64,000 nucleotides of DNA from Ensifer sp. PDNC004 (GCF_016919405.1 NZ_CP070353.1:1860001-1924000), one strand, 5' to 3'; shown: positions 17,679-27,676, numbered from the stretch's first letter. The notes: generated by a model not told the origin, from the letters alone. Translations and numbers: made by a program.

Positions 17679-19328
17679 ATGCAGGCAGATTACATCATCA
17701 TCGGCTCCGGCTCCGCCGGTTCGGCGCTCGCCTATCGTCTCTCGGAAGACGGCAAGAATACCGTTTTGGTGCTGGAATACGGCGGCACGGATGCAGGCCC
17801 CTTCATCCAGATGCCGGCAGCACTTGCCTGGCCGATGAGCATGAAGCGCTACAACTGGGGCTACCTCTCCGAACCCGAGCCGAACCTCAACAACCGGCGT
17901 ATCACCGCGCCGCGCGGCAAGGTGATCGGCGGCTCCTCCTCGATCAACGGTCTCGTCTATGTGCGCGGGCATGCCGAGGACTTCAACCGGTGGGAAGAAC
18001 TCGGCGCACGCGGCTGGGCCTATGCGGATGTGCTGCCCTATTTCAAGCGTATGGAAAACAGTCACGGCGGCGAAGCCGGCTGGCGCGGCACCGACGGACC
18101 GCTGCACGTCAAGCGCGGGCCGGTGCACAACCCGCTGTTCCATGCCTTCATCGAAGCGGGCCAGCAGGCCGGTTTTGAAGTAACCGACGATTACAACGGC
18201 TCGAAGCAGGAAGGCTTCGGGCTGATGGAACAGACCGTCTGGCAGGGCCGGCGCTGGTCGGCGGCAAACGCCTATCTGAAGCCGGCGATGAAACGGCAGA
18301 ACGTCTCTCTGGTGCGCTGCTTTGCCCGCCGCATCGTCATCGAGAACGGCCGGGCGACCGGTGTCGAGATCGAGCGCGCCGGCAAGATCGAGATCGTCAA
18401 GGCCAACCGCGAGGTTGTCGTCTCCGCCTCCTCGTTCAATTCGCCGAAACTGTTGATGCTCTCGGGCATCGGCCCGGCCCAGCACCTGAAGGACATGGGC
18501 ATCGAGGTGAAGGTCGATCGGCCGGGTGTCGGCGCAAACCTGCAGGACCATATGGAGTTCTATTTCCAGCAGGTCTCGACCAAGCCGGTGTCGCTCTATT
18601 CCTGGCTGCCCTGGTTCTGGCAGGGCGTTGCTGGTGCGCAGTGGCTGTTCTTCAAGAAGGGCCTCGGCATTTCCAACCAGTTCGAGGCCTGCGCCTTCCT
18701 GCGCTCGGCCCCCGGCGTCAAGCAGCCGGATATCCAGTACCATTTCCTGCCGGTGGCAATCAGCTATGACGGCAAGGCTGCCGCCAACACGCACGGCTTC
18801 CAGGTGCATGTCGGCTACAACCTGTCGAAGTCACGCGGCAACGTCACGCTGCGTTCCTCCGACCCGATGGCCGATCCGGTCATCCGCTTCAACTATATGA
18901 GCCACCCGGAGGACTGGGAGAAGTTTCGCCACTGCGTGCGCCTCACCCGCGAGATTTTTGGCCAGAAGGCCTTCGACCAATACCGCGGCCCGGAGATCCA
19001 GCCGGGCGAGAACGTCGAGTCGGACGAACAGATCGACGCGTTCCTGCGCGAGCACCTGGAAAGCGCCTACCACCCCTGCGGCACCTGCCGGATGGGCGCC
19101 AAGGACGATCCGATGGCGGTGGTCGATCCCGAGACCCGCGTCATCGGCGTCGATGGCTTGCGTGTCGCCGACAGCTCGATCTTCCCGCACGTGACCTACG
19201 GCAACTTGAACAGCCCCTCGATCATGACCGGGGAGAAAGCGGCCGACCATATTCTTGGCAAGCAGCCGCTCGCCCGCTCCAACCAGGAGCCCTGGATCAA
19301 CCCGCGCTGGCAGGTCAGCGACCGGTAA
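17679..19328 (+). CDS. betA: BetA, choline dehydrogenase
   Basis: A 549-residue GMC-family flavoenzyme oxidising choline to betaine aldehyde (and on to betaine), normally membrane-associated and linked to the respiratory chain. The FAD-binding [14 protein letters not shown] lies at residues 8-21; [14 protein letters not shown] and the GMC signature region [18 protein letters not shown] follow; HPCGTCRMG near residue 468 is the conserved active-site block. It lies 224 bp after betB, separated by a terminator-like hairpin and a repeat, so an independent promoter is possible. Confidence 0.95.
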   Translation: MQADYIIIGSGSAGSALAYRLSEDGKNTVLVLEYGGTDAGPFIQMPAALAWPMSMKRYNWGYLSEPEPNLNNRRITAPRGKVIGGSSSINGLVYVRGHAEDFNRWEELGARGWAYADVLPYFKRMENSHGGEAGWRGTDGPLHVKRGPVHNPLFHAFIEAGQQAGFEVTDDYNGSKQEGFGLMEQTVWQGRRWSAANAYLKPAMKRQNVSLVRCFARRIVIENGRATGVEIERAGKIEIVKANREVVVSASSFNSPKLLMLSGIGPAQHLKDMGIEVKVDRPGVGANLQDHMEFYFQQVSTKPVSLYSWLPWFWQGVAGAQWLFFKKGLGISNQFEACAFLRSAPGVKQPDIQYHFLPVAISYDGKAAANTHGFQVHVGYNLSKSRGNVTLRSSDPMADPVIRFNYMSHPEDWEKFRHCVRLTREIFGQKAFDQYRGPEIQPGENVESDEQIDAFLREHLESAYHPCGTCRMGAKDDPMAVVDPETRVIGVDGLRVADSSIFPHVTYGNLNSPSIMTGEKAADHILGKQPLARSNQEPWINPRWQVSDR

Positions 19329-19332
19329 CCCG

Positions 19333-19815
19333 CTATCCGATGAAGCCGATCCAGCGGCCGGCGAGCACCGCGGCGAGCCAGAGGGACAGCGAAACGAGCG
19401 CCTGCAGCCGCAGACGGGGGGCTATCATGCCGCCCGCCAAGACGGTCTGCCAGGCCGTACCCAGGCGCAGCGACAGCGCATTGAGGACGCCAAGCGCCAG
19501 CAATGCGAGCTTCGCCAGAAATGCCGGATTGGCGAGATAGGCCGCGGGCCTGACGCTGAAGAGGCAGAACCCGGTGGCGACAGCCAGCAGGAGGCCGATG
19601 GCGGCGGCGCGCGTAAGGAACGGGCCGAGCACGTCGACCGGCGCATGTCCGACGAGCCCGAGCAGCCGCAGGTCGAGCGGCACGATCGCGCCGATCAAGA
19701 GCCCGATCGCCAGGATGTGGGCCGCGTTGACCACGAGATAGAGCAGCGCCGAGCGCCTGAGTGCTGCCCCTACCGGCCAGCCGGAGACCCATTCGGCAAG
19801 CTCGGCCGGACTCAT
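19333..19815 (-). CDS. DUF6644-type membrane protein
   Basis: A 160-residue protein with four membrane helices. Two histidines are placed in or near helices (AAHILAIGLLIGAIVPLDLRLLG; GLVGHAPVDVL), a pattern reminiscent of small haem- or copper-binding membrane proteins, though no haem is proven. It matches the family now called DUF6644. Its start overlaps the stop of the upstream DUF6152 gene by four bases, so the two are translationally coupled and probably work together. Confidence 0.72.
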   Translation of the reverse strand: MSPAELAEWVSGWPVGAALRRSALLYLVVNAAHILAIGLLIGAIVPLDLRLLGLVGHAPVDVLGPFLTRAAAIGLLLAVATGFCLFSVRPAAYLANPAFLAKLALLALGVLNALSLRLGTAWQTVLAGGMIAPRLRLQALVSLSLWLAAVLAGRWIGFIG

Positions 19816-20201
19816 CCCCCAGCCCGGATGCGTTCCGGATAGATGTCATAGGTCTTGCCCGCGACCGTGATCCGCACGGCCTTCATGCGCTTTTCGTTCG
19901 GGTCGAGCGAGCGATTGCCGAGTACAACGACCTCGTCGCCAGTTTTGGCCGACCCCTCGATAAAGCCTGAACGTTCCGTCTGGCGGGGATTGCCGAGTTC
20001 AACGTGCCAGGTCCCGTCCGTGGTCGATTCGACCTGAAGCGTCGGATGAGGCGGTGCCATGGAGATTTCGCGGATCGTGCCCTTGAGCTCGATCTGGTCG
20101 GCCTCGGCCCAAGACCAGCCGTGATGGGCATAAGCGCCGGTGGCCAGCACGGCGGCGATCACAACGCCAGCTAAACCTCTGCGTGAAATGGCATCCAGCA
20201 T
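19812..20201 (-). CDS. DUF6152 periplasmic protein
   Basis: A protein of about 129 residues with a signal peptide (MLDAISRRGLAGVVIAAVLATGAYA), then AHHGWSWAEADQIELKGTIREISMAPPHPTLQVE, the conserved start of DUF6152 proteins, whose mature N-terminus carries two adjacent histidines. The ATG at 20201 is preferred to one at 20237 because AAGGAG lies seven bases before it and the signal peptide then starts properly. The mature protein is a small beta-rich domain of unknown function. It forms an operon with the DUF6644 membrane protein; a periplasmic metal- or redox-linked module is speculation. Confidence 0.75.
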   Translation of the reverse strand: MLDAISRRGLAGVVIAAVLATGAYAHHGWSWAEADQIELKGTIREISMAPPHPTLQVESTTDGTWHVELGNPRQTERSGFIEGSAKTGDEVVVLGNRSLDPNEKRMKAVRITVAGKTYDIYPERIRAGG

Positions 20202-20276
20202 CGACCTGCTCCTTCGTTTGCCTAGGGGAAGCCGCAAGCTTGGACCTGAACAGCCGTTGACGGAAGCGCTGAGCGT

Positions 20277-20381
20277 TCAACACTTCTTGAAGAGAAGGGC
20301 GCCGACCTTGTCCGGCGCGGCAATAAACACTGTGACCGAAAGTTGCATGGTGAATTCATGAACAGCTTTAAATTTAGCCAT
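20277..20381 (-). CDS. Candidate 34-aa small protein
   Basis: MAKFKAVHEFTMQLSVTVFIAAPDKVGALLFKKC is preceded by GGAG seven bases before the ATG. It has a central hydrophobic stretch too polar to be a certain membrane helix and ends in KKC. It lies in the gap between the DUF6152 gene and the divergent chemoreceptor gene. Good ribosome binding site and AT-rich upstream DNA favour a real gene; absence of a known family argues for caution. Confidence 0.4.
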   Translation of the reverse strand: MAKFKAVHEFTMQLSVTVFIAAPDKVGALLFKKC

Positions 20382-20594
20382 TCTTAATCTCCGGTTGTTA
20401 TGTCTATATGAGACGGAGTGAACGCTGGGCGAACGTGCCATGACGGCAGTTTCGCCGCGCAATATCGCGTGCTCCATCCCATCATCGACATCACTCCCCT
20501 GCCAAGGCGAGCTCGCTTACCGGTGCCTTTGCGGCCATCCCCGCGGCATCGGCCGAGGATGATTTGCCTTGCGGGCAACCGCGGAGCGTTATTC

Positions 20595-22508
20595 ATGACA
20601 ATCAAAGCACGCCTGCTCGTGTGTCTGTCCCTGCTCGCCGTCGCCATGCTGGTCATGATCGTCACGGCCTTCAGTGCGATGACTTCCATCTCCAAACGCA
20701 CCGAATCGATTGTCGCCGACCGGTTGCTGCCGGTCGATCATCTGAAAACGGTGTCCGACATGTATGCGGTCGAAATCGTCGATACCACCCACAAGGTTCG
20801 CAGCGGCGCCCTGGACTGGGCGGCCGGAGCAAAGGCGATCGACCTGGCGCTCTTAACCATCGACACGCGCTGGCGCACCTATGAGGCCACGCGGCTGACG
20901 CCCGAAGAGAAGAAGCTGACCGAGATTTTCGACCAGGCGCGCATCGCAAGCGATGCGTCGATCCGTGATCTCGTGCAGATCATGCAGCGTCAGGACAAGG
21001 CCGAACTCGAACGCTTCGTCGATACCAAACTCTACTCCTCCGTCGATCCCCTCGCTGCGCCGATCAGCGACCTGATCAAGCTGCAGCTTTCGGAGGCCAA
21101 CGCCGAGCTCGAAGCGGCGAAGGCCGAGAAGAACAACCTCACACTCTGGCAAAGCGTCATTGCCGGTTTCGCCCTGCTCATGCTCGGCGCGACCGTCTGG
21201 TTCATCATTGCCGGCCTGCTGCGCCCACTGGCGAAGCTGCGCGAAGCCATGCGCCAGCTGGCCGCGGGCAATCTCAAGACACTGATCTTCGGCGAAGGGC
21301 GCCGCGACGAGATCGGCCAGATGGCCGGCGCGGTCGCCGTCTTCCGCGACAATGCGTTGGAACGCCAGCGGCTGGAGCAGGAGGCGGAGGCCGGCCGTTC
21401 GCTGTCGGAGCGCGAGCGCGAGCAGCGCGAAGCGCAGAAGGCCAAAGAGGCCGCGGAGGTTCAAACGGCGGTCAGTGCGCTTGGCTTTGGCCTCGATCGC
21501 CTTGCCGAAGGCGACCTCACCTTCCGGATCGAAACGCCGCTTGCCGAACGGCTCGACGCGCTGCGCACCAATTTCAACAGTTCCGTCACCAATCTGGAGG
21601 ATGCATTGCGATCGGTCGGCGAGAACGCCCGCAGCATCAATGCCGGCGCCAGCGAAATCCGTTCGGCGGCGGGCGACCTCTCCAAGCGCACGGAACAGCA
21701 GGCTGCCTCGGTCGAGGAAACAGCCGCCGCTCTCGACCAAATCGCCACCACTGTCGCCGATGCCAGCCGGCGCGCAGAAGAGGCGGGCACGCTCGTGACC
21801 CGCACCCGTGGTGCTGCGGAGAAATCGGGCGAAATCGTCGGCAATGCCGTCACGGCCATGAGCGGCATCGAGGCCTCGTCGCGGGAAATATCCAGCATCA
21901 TCGGCGTCATCGACGATATCGCCTTCCAGACGAACCTGCTCGCGCTCAATGCCGGCGTCGAGGCGGCTCGGGCGGGTGAGGCCGGCAAGGGCTTTGCCGT
22001 CGTCGCCCAGGAGGTGCGTGAGCTCGCTCAGCGCTCGGCCCAGGCCGCCAAGGAGATCAAGGTGCTGATCGCCACATCCGGCCAGCAGGTCAAATCCGGC
22101 GTCACTCTGGTGCGCGAGACCGGCGCGGCGCTCGAAAGCATCATCGTCGAGGTCAAGGAGATCAGCAGCCACGTGACGGCGATCGTCGAAAGCGCCCGCG
22201 AACAGGCAGCCGGCATCCAGCAGATCAACACGGCGGTGAACGCCATCGACCAGGGAACGCAGCAGAACGCGGCCATGGTGGAGCAATCGACCGCCGCCAG
22301 CCACAGTCTTGCCCGCGAGGCCGGCGCGCTCAACGACCTCCTGATGCGCTTCAGGACCGGCAATGGCGCTTCGGCCGCGCCTCGCCGCGTGGCAAGTGCT
22401 TCCACGGAAAGTGCAGCCCCCTCGCCCGCACGGGCCCTGACCCGCAAGCTCGCAAGCGCCTATCGCGGCAGCGCACGGCCACAGGAGGACGGCTGGGCGG
22501 AGTTCTGA
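20595..22508 (+). CDS. Methyl-accepting chemotaxis protein
   Basis: A 637-residue chemoreceptor. TM1 is at about residues 5-28 ([20 protein letters not shown]), followed by a periplasmic four-helix-bundle sensor to about residue 182, TM2 ([23 protein letters not shown]), one or two HAMP modules, and the cytoplasmic signalling hairpin with the tip [33 protein letters not shown]. The C-terminus GWAEF fits the W-x-x-F tether for CheR/CheB. The start at 20595 is chosen because the upstream extension to 20418 is not hydrophobic. The ligand is unknown; it is an orphan receptor away from che genes. Confidence 0.92.
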   Translation: MTIKARLLVCLSLLAVAMLVMIVTAFSAMTSISKRTESIVADRLLPVDHLKTVSDMYAVEIVDTTHKVRSGALDWAAGAKAIDLALLTIDTRWRTYEATRLTPEEKKLTEIFDQARIASDASIRDLVQIMQRQDKAELERFVDTKLYSSVDPLAAPISDLIKLQLSEANAELEAAKAEKNNLTLWQSVIAGFALLMLGATVWFIIAGLLRPLAKLREAMRQLAAGNLKTLIFGEGRRDEIGQMAGAVAVFRDNALERQRLEQEAEAGRSLSEREREQREAQKAKEAAEVQTAVSALGFGLDRLAEGDLTFRIETPLAERLDALRTNFNSSVTNLEDALRSVGENARSINAGASEIRSAAGDLSKRTEQQAASVEETAAALDQIATTVADASRRAEEAGTLVTRTRGAAEKSGEIVGNAVTAMSGIEASSREISSIIGVIDDIAFQTNLLALNAGVEAARAGEAGKGFAVVAQEVRELAQRSAQAAKEIKVLIATSGQQVKSGVTLVRETGAALESIIVEVKEISSHVTAIVESAREQAAGIQQINTAVNAIDQGTQQNAAMVEQSTAASHSLAREAGALNDLLMRFRTGNGASAAPRRVASASTESAAPSPARALTRKLASAYRGSARPQEDGWAEF

Positions 22509-22534
22509 CGATCCAGTCAACTGCCAACCAGGGA

Positions 22535-22570
22535 GGCGCGGACAGCAGGGTTCGCGCCTTTTTCTTTTTT
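22535..22570 (+). terminator. Intrinsic terminator of the chemoreceptor gene
   Basis: GGCGCG (22535-22540) and CGCGCC (22553-22558) form a six-base-pair stem with a 12-base loop, followed by TTTTTCTTTTTT. It lies 26 bases after the chemoreceptor stop codon, on the plus strand. Confidence 0.8.
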
Positions 22571-22605
22571 ACGACACAGCAGCCGCAAGCAGTACAGTAT
22601 TAAAT

Positions 22606-22620
22606 CTAGTAAATTACTAG
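22606..22620. promoter_or_regulatory. Perfect palindrome upstream of cysH
   Basis: CTAGTAA A TTACTAG is a perfect 15-base palindrome in the AT-rich promoter region 136 bases before the cysH ATG. It is the obvious candidate binding site for the regulator of the cysHDN operon. The regulator's identity is not visible in this window. Confidence 0.5.
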
Positions 22621-22755
22621 TCTATATTCGGTTTTTCGCTGCTTTTCGATCTGAGAGGCAGATTTGCTCCAAACAAACAGCATTAGAAACCGCTATTTCT
22701 GTCCATTGACCTGTTCGGCTGCGATATTCCGCCCAAGTTGGAACAGGACGCAGCC

Positions 22756-23514
22756 ATGACCACGTCATCCCTCGAGACCACCGCCAAGGCACTGAACGAG
22801 AGGCTCGAAGGCCTCGATTTCGCCGGGCGGCTGGCGCTCGTCGCAAGCCTTGAAGGGCGGGCGGTCTTCACGACCTCGCTCGGCATCGAGGACCAGGTGA
22901 TTACCGCCGCGATCGGCAAGAACAAGCTCTCCGTCGATGTCGTTACGCTTCAGACCGGCCGCCTCTTCAATGAGACCGCAGCGCTGATCGACAAGACGGA
23001 AGAAGCCTTCGACATCCTGATCAGGCGCTACCATCCGGAAAAGGCCGACATCGACGCTTACGCAGCGCGTTACGGCCTCAACGGCTTCTACGAAAGCGTC
23101 GAAGCACGACATGCCTGTTGCGACGTGCGCAAGCTGAAGCCGCTTGCGCGCGCACTCGAAGGGGCAAGCTTCTGGATCACCGGCCTGCGTCGCGGCCAGT
23201 CGGGCAACCGCGCCTCCACACCCTTTGCCGAGGCCGATGCCGAACGCGGCCTGATCAAGATCAATCCGCTGGCCGACTGGGACATCGAGACCATCAACAG
23301 CTACGTCGCCACCCATGCCGTTCCGGTCAACCCGCTGCACGCCCGCGGCTATCCGTCGATCGGCTGTGAGCCCTGCACCCGCGCCATCAAGCCCGGCGAG
23401 CCCGAACGCGCCGGCCGTTGGTGGTGGGAGAACGACGAGAAGCGCGAATGTGGTCTGCACGTTCCGGAAGCCGCCGCAAGCTCCATCATCCCCAATTCGA
23501 GCAGCGCCGCCTGA
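22756..23514 (+). CDS. cysH: CysH, assimilatory adenylylsulfate (APS) reductase
   Basis: A 252-residue thioredoxin-dependent sulfonucleotide reductase making sulfite. [12 protein letters not shown] marks the PP-loop-like nucleotide site. The cysteine pairs CC in [11 protein letters not shown] (about residue 120) and CxxC in GCEPCTR (about 203-206) ligate a [4Fe-4S] cluster, which points to APS rather than PAPS as substrate. The ECGLH motif near the C-terminus carries the catalytic cysteine. The start at 22756 has AGGACG upstream. It is first in an operon with cysD and cysN. Confidence 0.95.
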   Translation: MTTSSLETTAKALNERLEGLDFAGRLALVASLEGRAVFTTSLGIEDQVITAAIGKNKLSVDVVTLQTGRLFNETAALIDKTEEAFDILIRRYHPEKADIDAYAARYGLNGFYESVEARHACCDVRKLKPLARALEGASFWITGLRRGQSGNRASTPFAEADAERGLIKINPLADWDIETINSYVATHAVPVNPLHARGYPSIGCEPCTRAIKPGEPERAGRWWWENDEKRECGLHVPEAAASSIIPNSSSAA

Positions 23515-23557
23515 AGCTGGCGCGCTCGTCCGAAGACAAATCCTCCCGGAGACTGAA

Positions 23558-24511
23558 ATGCCCCATATCCATCCGGAAACGGAACTGCATAACCCGCAGA
23601 GCGCCAAGCCGCCGCTCGATCCGCATCTGAAGGCGCTGGAAAACGAAGCGATCCACATCTTCCGCGAAGTGGCCGCCGAGTTCGAACGCCCGGTCATGCT
23701 CTATTCGATCGGCAAGGATTCTTCCGTACTGCTGCATCTCGCGCGCAAGGCCTTCTATCCCGGCCGCGTGCCCTTCCCGCTGCTGCACGTCAACACCGGC
23801 TGGAAATTCTCCGAGATGATCGCGTTCCGCAACGAGATCGTAGAGCGCTACGACCTCGACCTGATCGAGCACGTCAATCCGCGCGGTGCCGCCGAGAACG
23901 TTACGCCCTTCACCCACGGCTCGGCGCTCTATACGGACATCATGAAGACCGAGGCGCTGCGCCAGGCGCTCGACGCCGGCCAGTTCGACGCCGCCTTCGG
24001 CGGCGCGCGTCGCGACGAAGAGGCAAGCCGCGCCAAGGAGCGCATCTACTCCTTCCGCACGCCGGACCACCGCTGGGACCCGCGCAACCAGCGCCCGGAA
24101 CTGTGGAACGTCTACAACGGCATGATCCGCAAGGGTGAGAGCGTGCGCGCCTTCCCGCTGTCCAACTGGACCGAAGTCGATATCTGGCGCTATATCCAGG
24201 CCGAAGACATTCCGATCGTTCCGCTTTATTTTGCTGAAAGGCGCCCGGTCGTCGAACGCGACGGCATGATGATCCTCGCCGAAGATCCGCGCCTCGAACT
24301 TCTGCCGGGCGAGACCAAGCGCGAGGAAGTGATCCGCTTCCGCACGCTCGGCTGCTTCCCGCTGACCGGCGCCATCCGCTCGAACGCGACGACGCTCGAC
24401 GACATCATCTCCGAACTCGAAACCGCGACCGTTTCCGAACGCCAGGGCCGCGCCATCGACCGTGACCAGTCCGGCTCGATGGAAAAGAAGAAGCGCGAAG
24501 GATATTTCTGA
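23558..24511 (+). CDS. cysD: CysD, sulfate adenylyltransferase small subunit
   Basis: A 317-residue ATP sulfurylase subunit of the PP-loop family ([20 protein letters not shown] at about residues 46-65), with [21 protein letters not shown] and [10 protein letters not shown] as in CysD. It makes APS from sulfate and ATP, driven by GTP hydrolysis in CysN. CGGAGA precedes the ATG at 23558, which lies 43 bases after cysH. Its stop overlaps the cysN ATG (TGATG), so the two subunits are translationally coupled. Confidence 0.96.
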   Translation: MPHIHPETELHNPQSAKPPLDPHLKALENEAIHIFREVAAEFERPVMLYSIGKDSSVLLHLARKAFYPGRVPFPLLHVNTGWKFSEMIAFRNEIVERYDLDLIEHVNPRGAAENVTPFTHGSALYTDIMKTEALRQALDAGQFDAAFGGARRDEEASRAKERIYSFRTPDHRWDPRNQRPELWNVYNGMIRKGESVRAFPLSNWTEVDIWRYIQAEDIPIVPLYFAERRPVVERDGMMILAEDPRLELLPGETKREEVIRFRTLGCFPLTGAIRSNATTLDDIISELETATVSERQGRAIDRDQSGSMEKKKREGYF

Positions 24512-26016
24512 TGACCGCAACCGCAACCGCGAATGCCGTTGAGCACGCTCAAGCCGGCGAGGTTCTGGCCTTTCCGGCGCAGGAGCCGGCGCGCGCCACC
24601 CGTGACAGCCGTCCGCTTCGGCTCATCACCTGCGGCTCGGTCGACGACGGCAAGTCGACGCTGATCGGCCGCCTGCTCTGGGATACCAAGGCGGTCAAGG
24701 AAGACCAGGCGGCAACGCTGCAGCGTGATTCCAAAGGCAAGCAGAACGACCTCGGCCTGCCCGATTTCGCGCTGCTGCTCGACGGCCTCCAGGCCGAGCG
24801 CGAACAGGGCATCACCATCGACGTCGCCTATCGCTATTTCTCGACCGACAAGCGCTCCTTCATCGTCGCCGACACACCCGGCCACGAGCAATACACCCGC
24901 AACATGGCGACCGGCGCTTCGACCGCCGATCTCGCCGTGCTGCTCGTCGATGCTCGCGTCGGCCTGCTTGAACAGACCCGCCGGCATGCGACGATCGCGA
25001 CGCTGATGGGCATCAAGCAGTTCGTCCTGGCGGTCAACAAGATCGACCTGACCGACTACGACCGCGCCCGTTTCGAAGAGATCAGCCACGAGTTCCGCGA
25101 ACTGGCGCTGTCGCTCGGCGTACGCCAGGTCACCGCCATCCCGGTCTCGGCCCTGAAGGGCGAGAACGTCGTCTATGACGGCCGCGCCTCCATGCCCTGG
25201 TATGACGGCCCGACGCTGATCGAAGTGCTGGAACTGGCGACGACCCGTTCAGCCCAGACGGTCGGTTTCCGCCTGCCGGTGCAGCGCGTCTCGCGTCCGG
25301 GCGAAAGCTTCCGCGGCTATCAGGGCACGGTTGCCGGCGGCTCGGTCAAGCCCGGCGACAGCGTCGTCATCCTGCCCTCGGGCATGGTCGCCAACGTCAC
25401 CAAGATCGTCACCTTCGACCTGGTGCGCAACGCGGCGGTCGCCGGCGACGCGATCACGCTCGTGCTCGACCGCCAGGTGGATGTCTCGCGCGGCGACATG
25501 ATCGTCGCGATCGACAGCCAGCCGCTGACCGGTCTTTCCTTTGACGCCCAGCTCGTCGCGCTGCAGGCCGAGGGCATCCAGCCCGGCAAGCGCTACTGGC
25601 TGAAGAGCGGCAGCCGCCGCCAGCGCGTCCAGGTGCAGCCAGCAAGCCAGCTCGATCTGCAGACCGGCAAGTGGAACCAGGCCGACCAGCTGCCCATGAA
25701 CGCCATCGGCAAGGTGCACCTCGCCTTCGACGAGCAGGCGATCTTCGACACCTACGAGCAGAACCGCACCACCGGCGCCTTCATCCTGATCGACCCGGAC
25801 ACCAACAACACGGTGGCCGGCGGCATGATCACCGCCAAGCGCTCGGCGCTCGGCGGCATCCACACGGAAGATGCCCGCGTCATCCTCTCTCTGCCGGCCG
25901 ACCTTGCCGACCAGCTGATGGCGACCGAACTCTTCGCCGGCCGCCGCGAGGAAGCCGAAGTCCGACGCGTGAGCGCCGGCCGCGCCGTCGAGATCATCGA
26001 CGACATCGACGGTTGA
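24511..26016 (+). CDS. cysN: CysN, sulfate adenylyltransferase GTPase subunit
   Basis: A 501-residue EF-Tu-like GTPase with the G1 motif GSVDDGKSTLIGRLL (about residues 35-50), G3 DTPGHEQYTRNM and G4 NKID, followed by two beta-barrel domains. The length ends after the third domain, so there is no fused APS kinase as in NodQ or CysNC. It couples GTP hydrolysis to APS formation with CysD. It is the last gene of cysH-cysD-cysN and is followed 20 bases later by a strong terminator. Confidence 0.96.
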   Translation: MTATATANAVEHAQAGEVLAFPAQEPARATRDSRPLRLITCGSVDDGKSTLIGRLLWDTKAVKEDQAATLQRDSKGKQNDLGLPDFALLLDGLQAEREQGITIDVAYRYFSTDKRSFIVADTPGHEQYTRNMATGASTADLAVLLVDARVGLLEQTRRHATIATLMGIKQFVLAVNKIDLTDYDRARFEEISHEFRELALSLGVRQVTAIPVSALKGENVVYDGRASMPWYDGPTLIEVLELATTRSAQTVGFRLPVQRVSRPGESFRGYQGTVAGGSVKPGDSVVILPSGMVANVTKIVTFDLVRNAAVAGDAITLVLDRQVDVSRGDMIVAIDSQPLTGLSFDAQLVALQAEGIQPGKRYWLKSGSRRQRVQVQPASQLDLQTGKWNQADQLPMNAIGKVHLAFDEQAIFDTYEQNRTTGAFILIDPDTNNTVAGGMITAKRSALGGIHTEDARVILSLPADLADQLMATELFAGRREEAEVRRVSAGRAVEIIDDIDG

Positions 26017-26033
26017 GCGACATCACACACAGC

Positions 26034-26064
26034 AAAAAGGGGGCCAGAACGGCCCCCTTTTTTG
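26034..26064 (+). terminator. Intrinsic terminator of the cysHDN operon
   Basis: AAAAAGGGGGCC, AGAAC, GGCCCCCTTTTTTG forms a seven-base-pair G/C stem extended by A-T pairs and ends in six T. It is a textbook Rho-independent terminator directly after cysN, and its flanking A and T runs would let it act on both strands. Confidence 0.9.
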
Positions 26065-26155
26065 TTTACTTGGGCGCTTGAGATCCGTCGGCGATCACTG
26101 CCGGCGCGCCTTTCTATGAAGTGCCGGCGGCGTAGCACCTACCGGCGCCATCGTC

Positions 26156-26299
26156 TCAAAGCTGCTGCTCGATCGCGGGCAGAGTGATCGTCAGCGGCGC
26201 AGGATCGGCATGCTGCCAGAGCTGGTAGCCGACCACGCAGCCAAGGATAGCGGACCAAATGGCGATCTCGCGAAAGGTGAAAATCGGTTCCTTCAACAT
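26156..26299 (-). CDS. 47-aa single-span membrane protein
   Basis: A short ORF reads MLKEPIFTFREIAIWSAILG then CVVGYQLWQHADPAPLTITLPAIEQQL. The segment AIWSAILGCVVGYQLW is a plausible single membrane helix flanked by charged residues. GAGAGG precedes the ATG at 26299 by seven bases. It resembles the many small one-helix proteins of rhizobia, but I do not know a family. The overlapping 71-codon ORF in another frame has neither a ribosome binding site nor protein-like composition. Confidence 0.55.
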   Translation of the reverse strand: MLKEPIFTFREIAIWSAILGCVVGYQLWQHADPAPLTITLPAIEQQL

Positions 26300-26664
26300 C
26301 CGGGCCTCTCGGGAAAAGACAAGTGTTGATGGAAATATCGCCCCTATTGTTCACACTGATAAGACAGCGTTTGATGAACGCCGTGTTTCCATGTGAACGA
26401 TAGCGCTGTCACCGACGACGTTACGCTGTCGGGCCCAAGCGTTCGGCCGCCGTCTTCTAAGCTTGTCCGCATGCACGAGACTGACCCATTCCGGGACAGG
26501 ACTGACGAATGCTTCACCTTTGCACGAGGTCGCCACAACCGAGCCTTCCAATCCGGTTTCGCATTCGTAATTTGGCGCATCGATCATGAGGATCGACAGG
26601 GCTGTTTCACCGTTTCCGAACGTCGTGGGACAGTCCGCCTGACCGTCAGGTGCGGTAGGCCAAA
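26300..26664. other. Gap without convincing gene
   Basis: About 365 bases between the 47-aa gene and the terminator of the BASS transporter. Open frames exist on both strands (for example 116 codons on the minus strand, 26351-26701, and 178 codons on the plus strand from 26393), but they overlap each other and the terminator and look like no protein family. I see no repeat or RNA gene. Confidence 0.5.
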
Positions 26665-26688
26665 CAAAAAAGGGCCGCTGCGGGCCCT
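26665..26688 (-). terminator. Intrinsic terminator of BASS transporter gene
   Basis: Read on the minus strand: AGGGCC, CGCAGC, GGCCCT, then TTTTTTG. It lies 29 bases after the transporter stop codon at 26717 and is a standard Rho-independent terminator. Confidence 0.88.
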
Positions 26689-26716
26689 CTCCTGCTGTCA
26701 CGTCTCCAACGCCCAG

Positions 26717-27676
26717 TCAGCGAGTGCTGACCACCGGCTCGGTCGTTTCGTCTTCCGTGCGGCTTGCGAAATAATTGGCAAGGAGCGCACCGGAAATGTT
26801 GTGCCATACGCTGAAGATCGCGCTCGGTACCGCTGCCACCGGCGAAAAATAGGTATTGGCGAGGGCCGCGCCGAGGCCACTGTTCTGCATACCAACCTCA
26901 ATGGCGATCGCCTTGCGCTTGGCAAGTGACAGCCCGGCCGCCTTGGCGGCGAAGAAGCCCAGCAGATAGCCGAGGCCATTGTGCAGGACGACAACGGCGA
27001 AGATCAGCAGCCCGGAGCTGGCGATCGCGCTCTTGCTGGCTCCGACGACGGCCGCAACGATCAAGACGATGCCCGCGACGCTGACGAGCGGCAGCGCAGG
27101 CACCGCCGCCTTGACCAGACCCGGCAACAGCTTCTGCAGGAAAAAGCCCAGCGCCAGCGGCAGCAACACCACCTTGACGATGCTCATGAACATCGCGGTC
27201 GCATCGACAGGCAGATATTGGCTCGCAAAGGTCCAGACGAGGAACGGCGTGACGATCGGCGCAAGCAGCGTGGTGACGCTGGTGCAGGCGACCGACAGTG
27301 CGACATCGCCCTTGGAAAGATAAGTCATGACATTGCTCGAGGTGCCGCCCGGGCAGCAACCGACGAGGATCACGCCGGCAGCCACCTCCGGCGGCATCGG
27401 GATGACGGCCGTCAGCAGAACCGCGAGCAGCGGCATGATGAGGAACTGCGAGACCACGCCGATACCGACCTCAAACGGACGCTTGGCGACTTCCTTGAAG
27501 TCGTCGAGCGAAATGGTCAGACCCATGCCGAACATGATGATGCCGAGCAGGGTGACGATATAGGGCGTGACCTGCTTGAAAATATCCGGGAAGACGAACC
27601 CGAGAATGGCGAAAACAATGACCCAGAGCGCGAATGTGCGTCCGACAAACTGGGAAAACGATGCAACGGCCTTCAA
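26717..27676 (-). CDS. Bile acid:sodium symporter (BASS) family transporter
   Basis: A 319-residue membrane protein with about nine or ten helices. GIIMFGMGLTISLDDFKEVAKRP, GVILVGCCPGGTSSNVMTYLSKGDVALSV and EVGMQNSGLGAALANTYF are the family's conserved sodium-binding and crossover motifs. Bacterial BASS members take up organic anions such as pantoate or 2-keto acids with Na+; the substrate here is unknown. The start is a TTG at 27676, supported by AAGGAG seven bases upstream, and no suitable ATG exists nearby. It forms a single-gene unit with its own terminator. Confidence 0.9.
   Translation of the reverse strand: MKAVASFSQFVGRTFALWVIVFAILGFVFPDIFKQVTPYIVTLLGIIMFGMGLTISLDDFKEVAKRPFEVGIGVVSQFLIMPLLAVLLTAVIPMPPEVAAGVILVGCCPGGTSSNVMTYLSKGDVALSVACTSVTTLLAPIVTPFLVWTFASQYLPVDATAMFMSIVKVVLLPLALGFFLQKLLPGLVKAAVPALPLVSVAGIVLIVAAVVGASKSAIASSGLLIFAVVVLHNGLGYLLGFFAAKAAGLSLAKRKAIAIEVGMQNSGLGAALANTYFSPVAAVPSAIFSVWHNISGALLANYFASRTEDETTEPVVSTR

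Noticed and set aside
15559..18809. 568- and 453-codon minus-strand frames across betB and betA
   Set aside because: Antisense shadows of the well-supported bet genes; no ribosome binding sites or protein motifs.
20853..22520. 555-codon minus-strand frame
   Set aside because: Antisense to the chemoreceptor gene, whose signalling domain is clear.
26351..26929. Overlapping 116-codon (minus) and 178-codon (plus) frames in the gap before the BASS gene
   Set aside because: They overlap each other, the transporter's terminator and (plus-strand frame) the transporter gene itself; no ribosome binding site or family resemblance.
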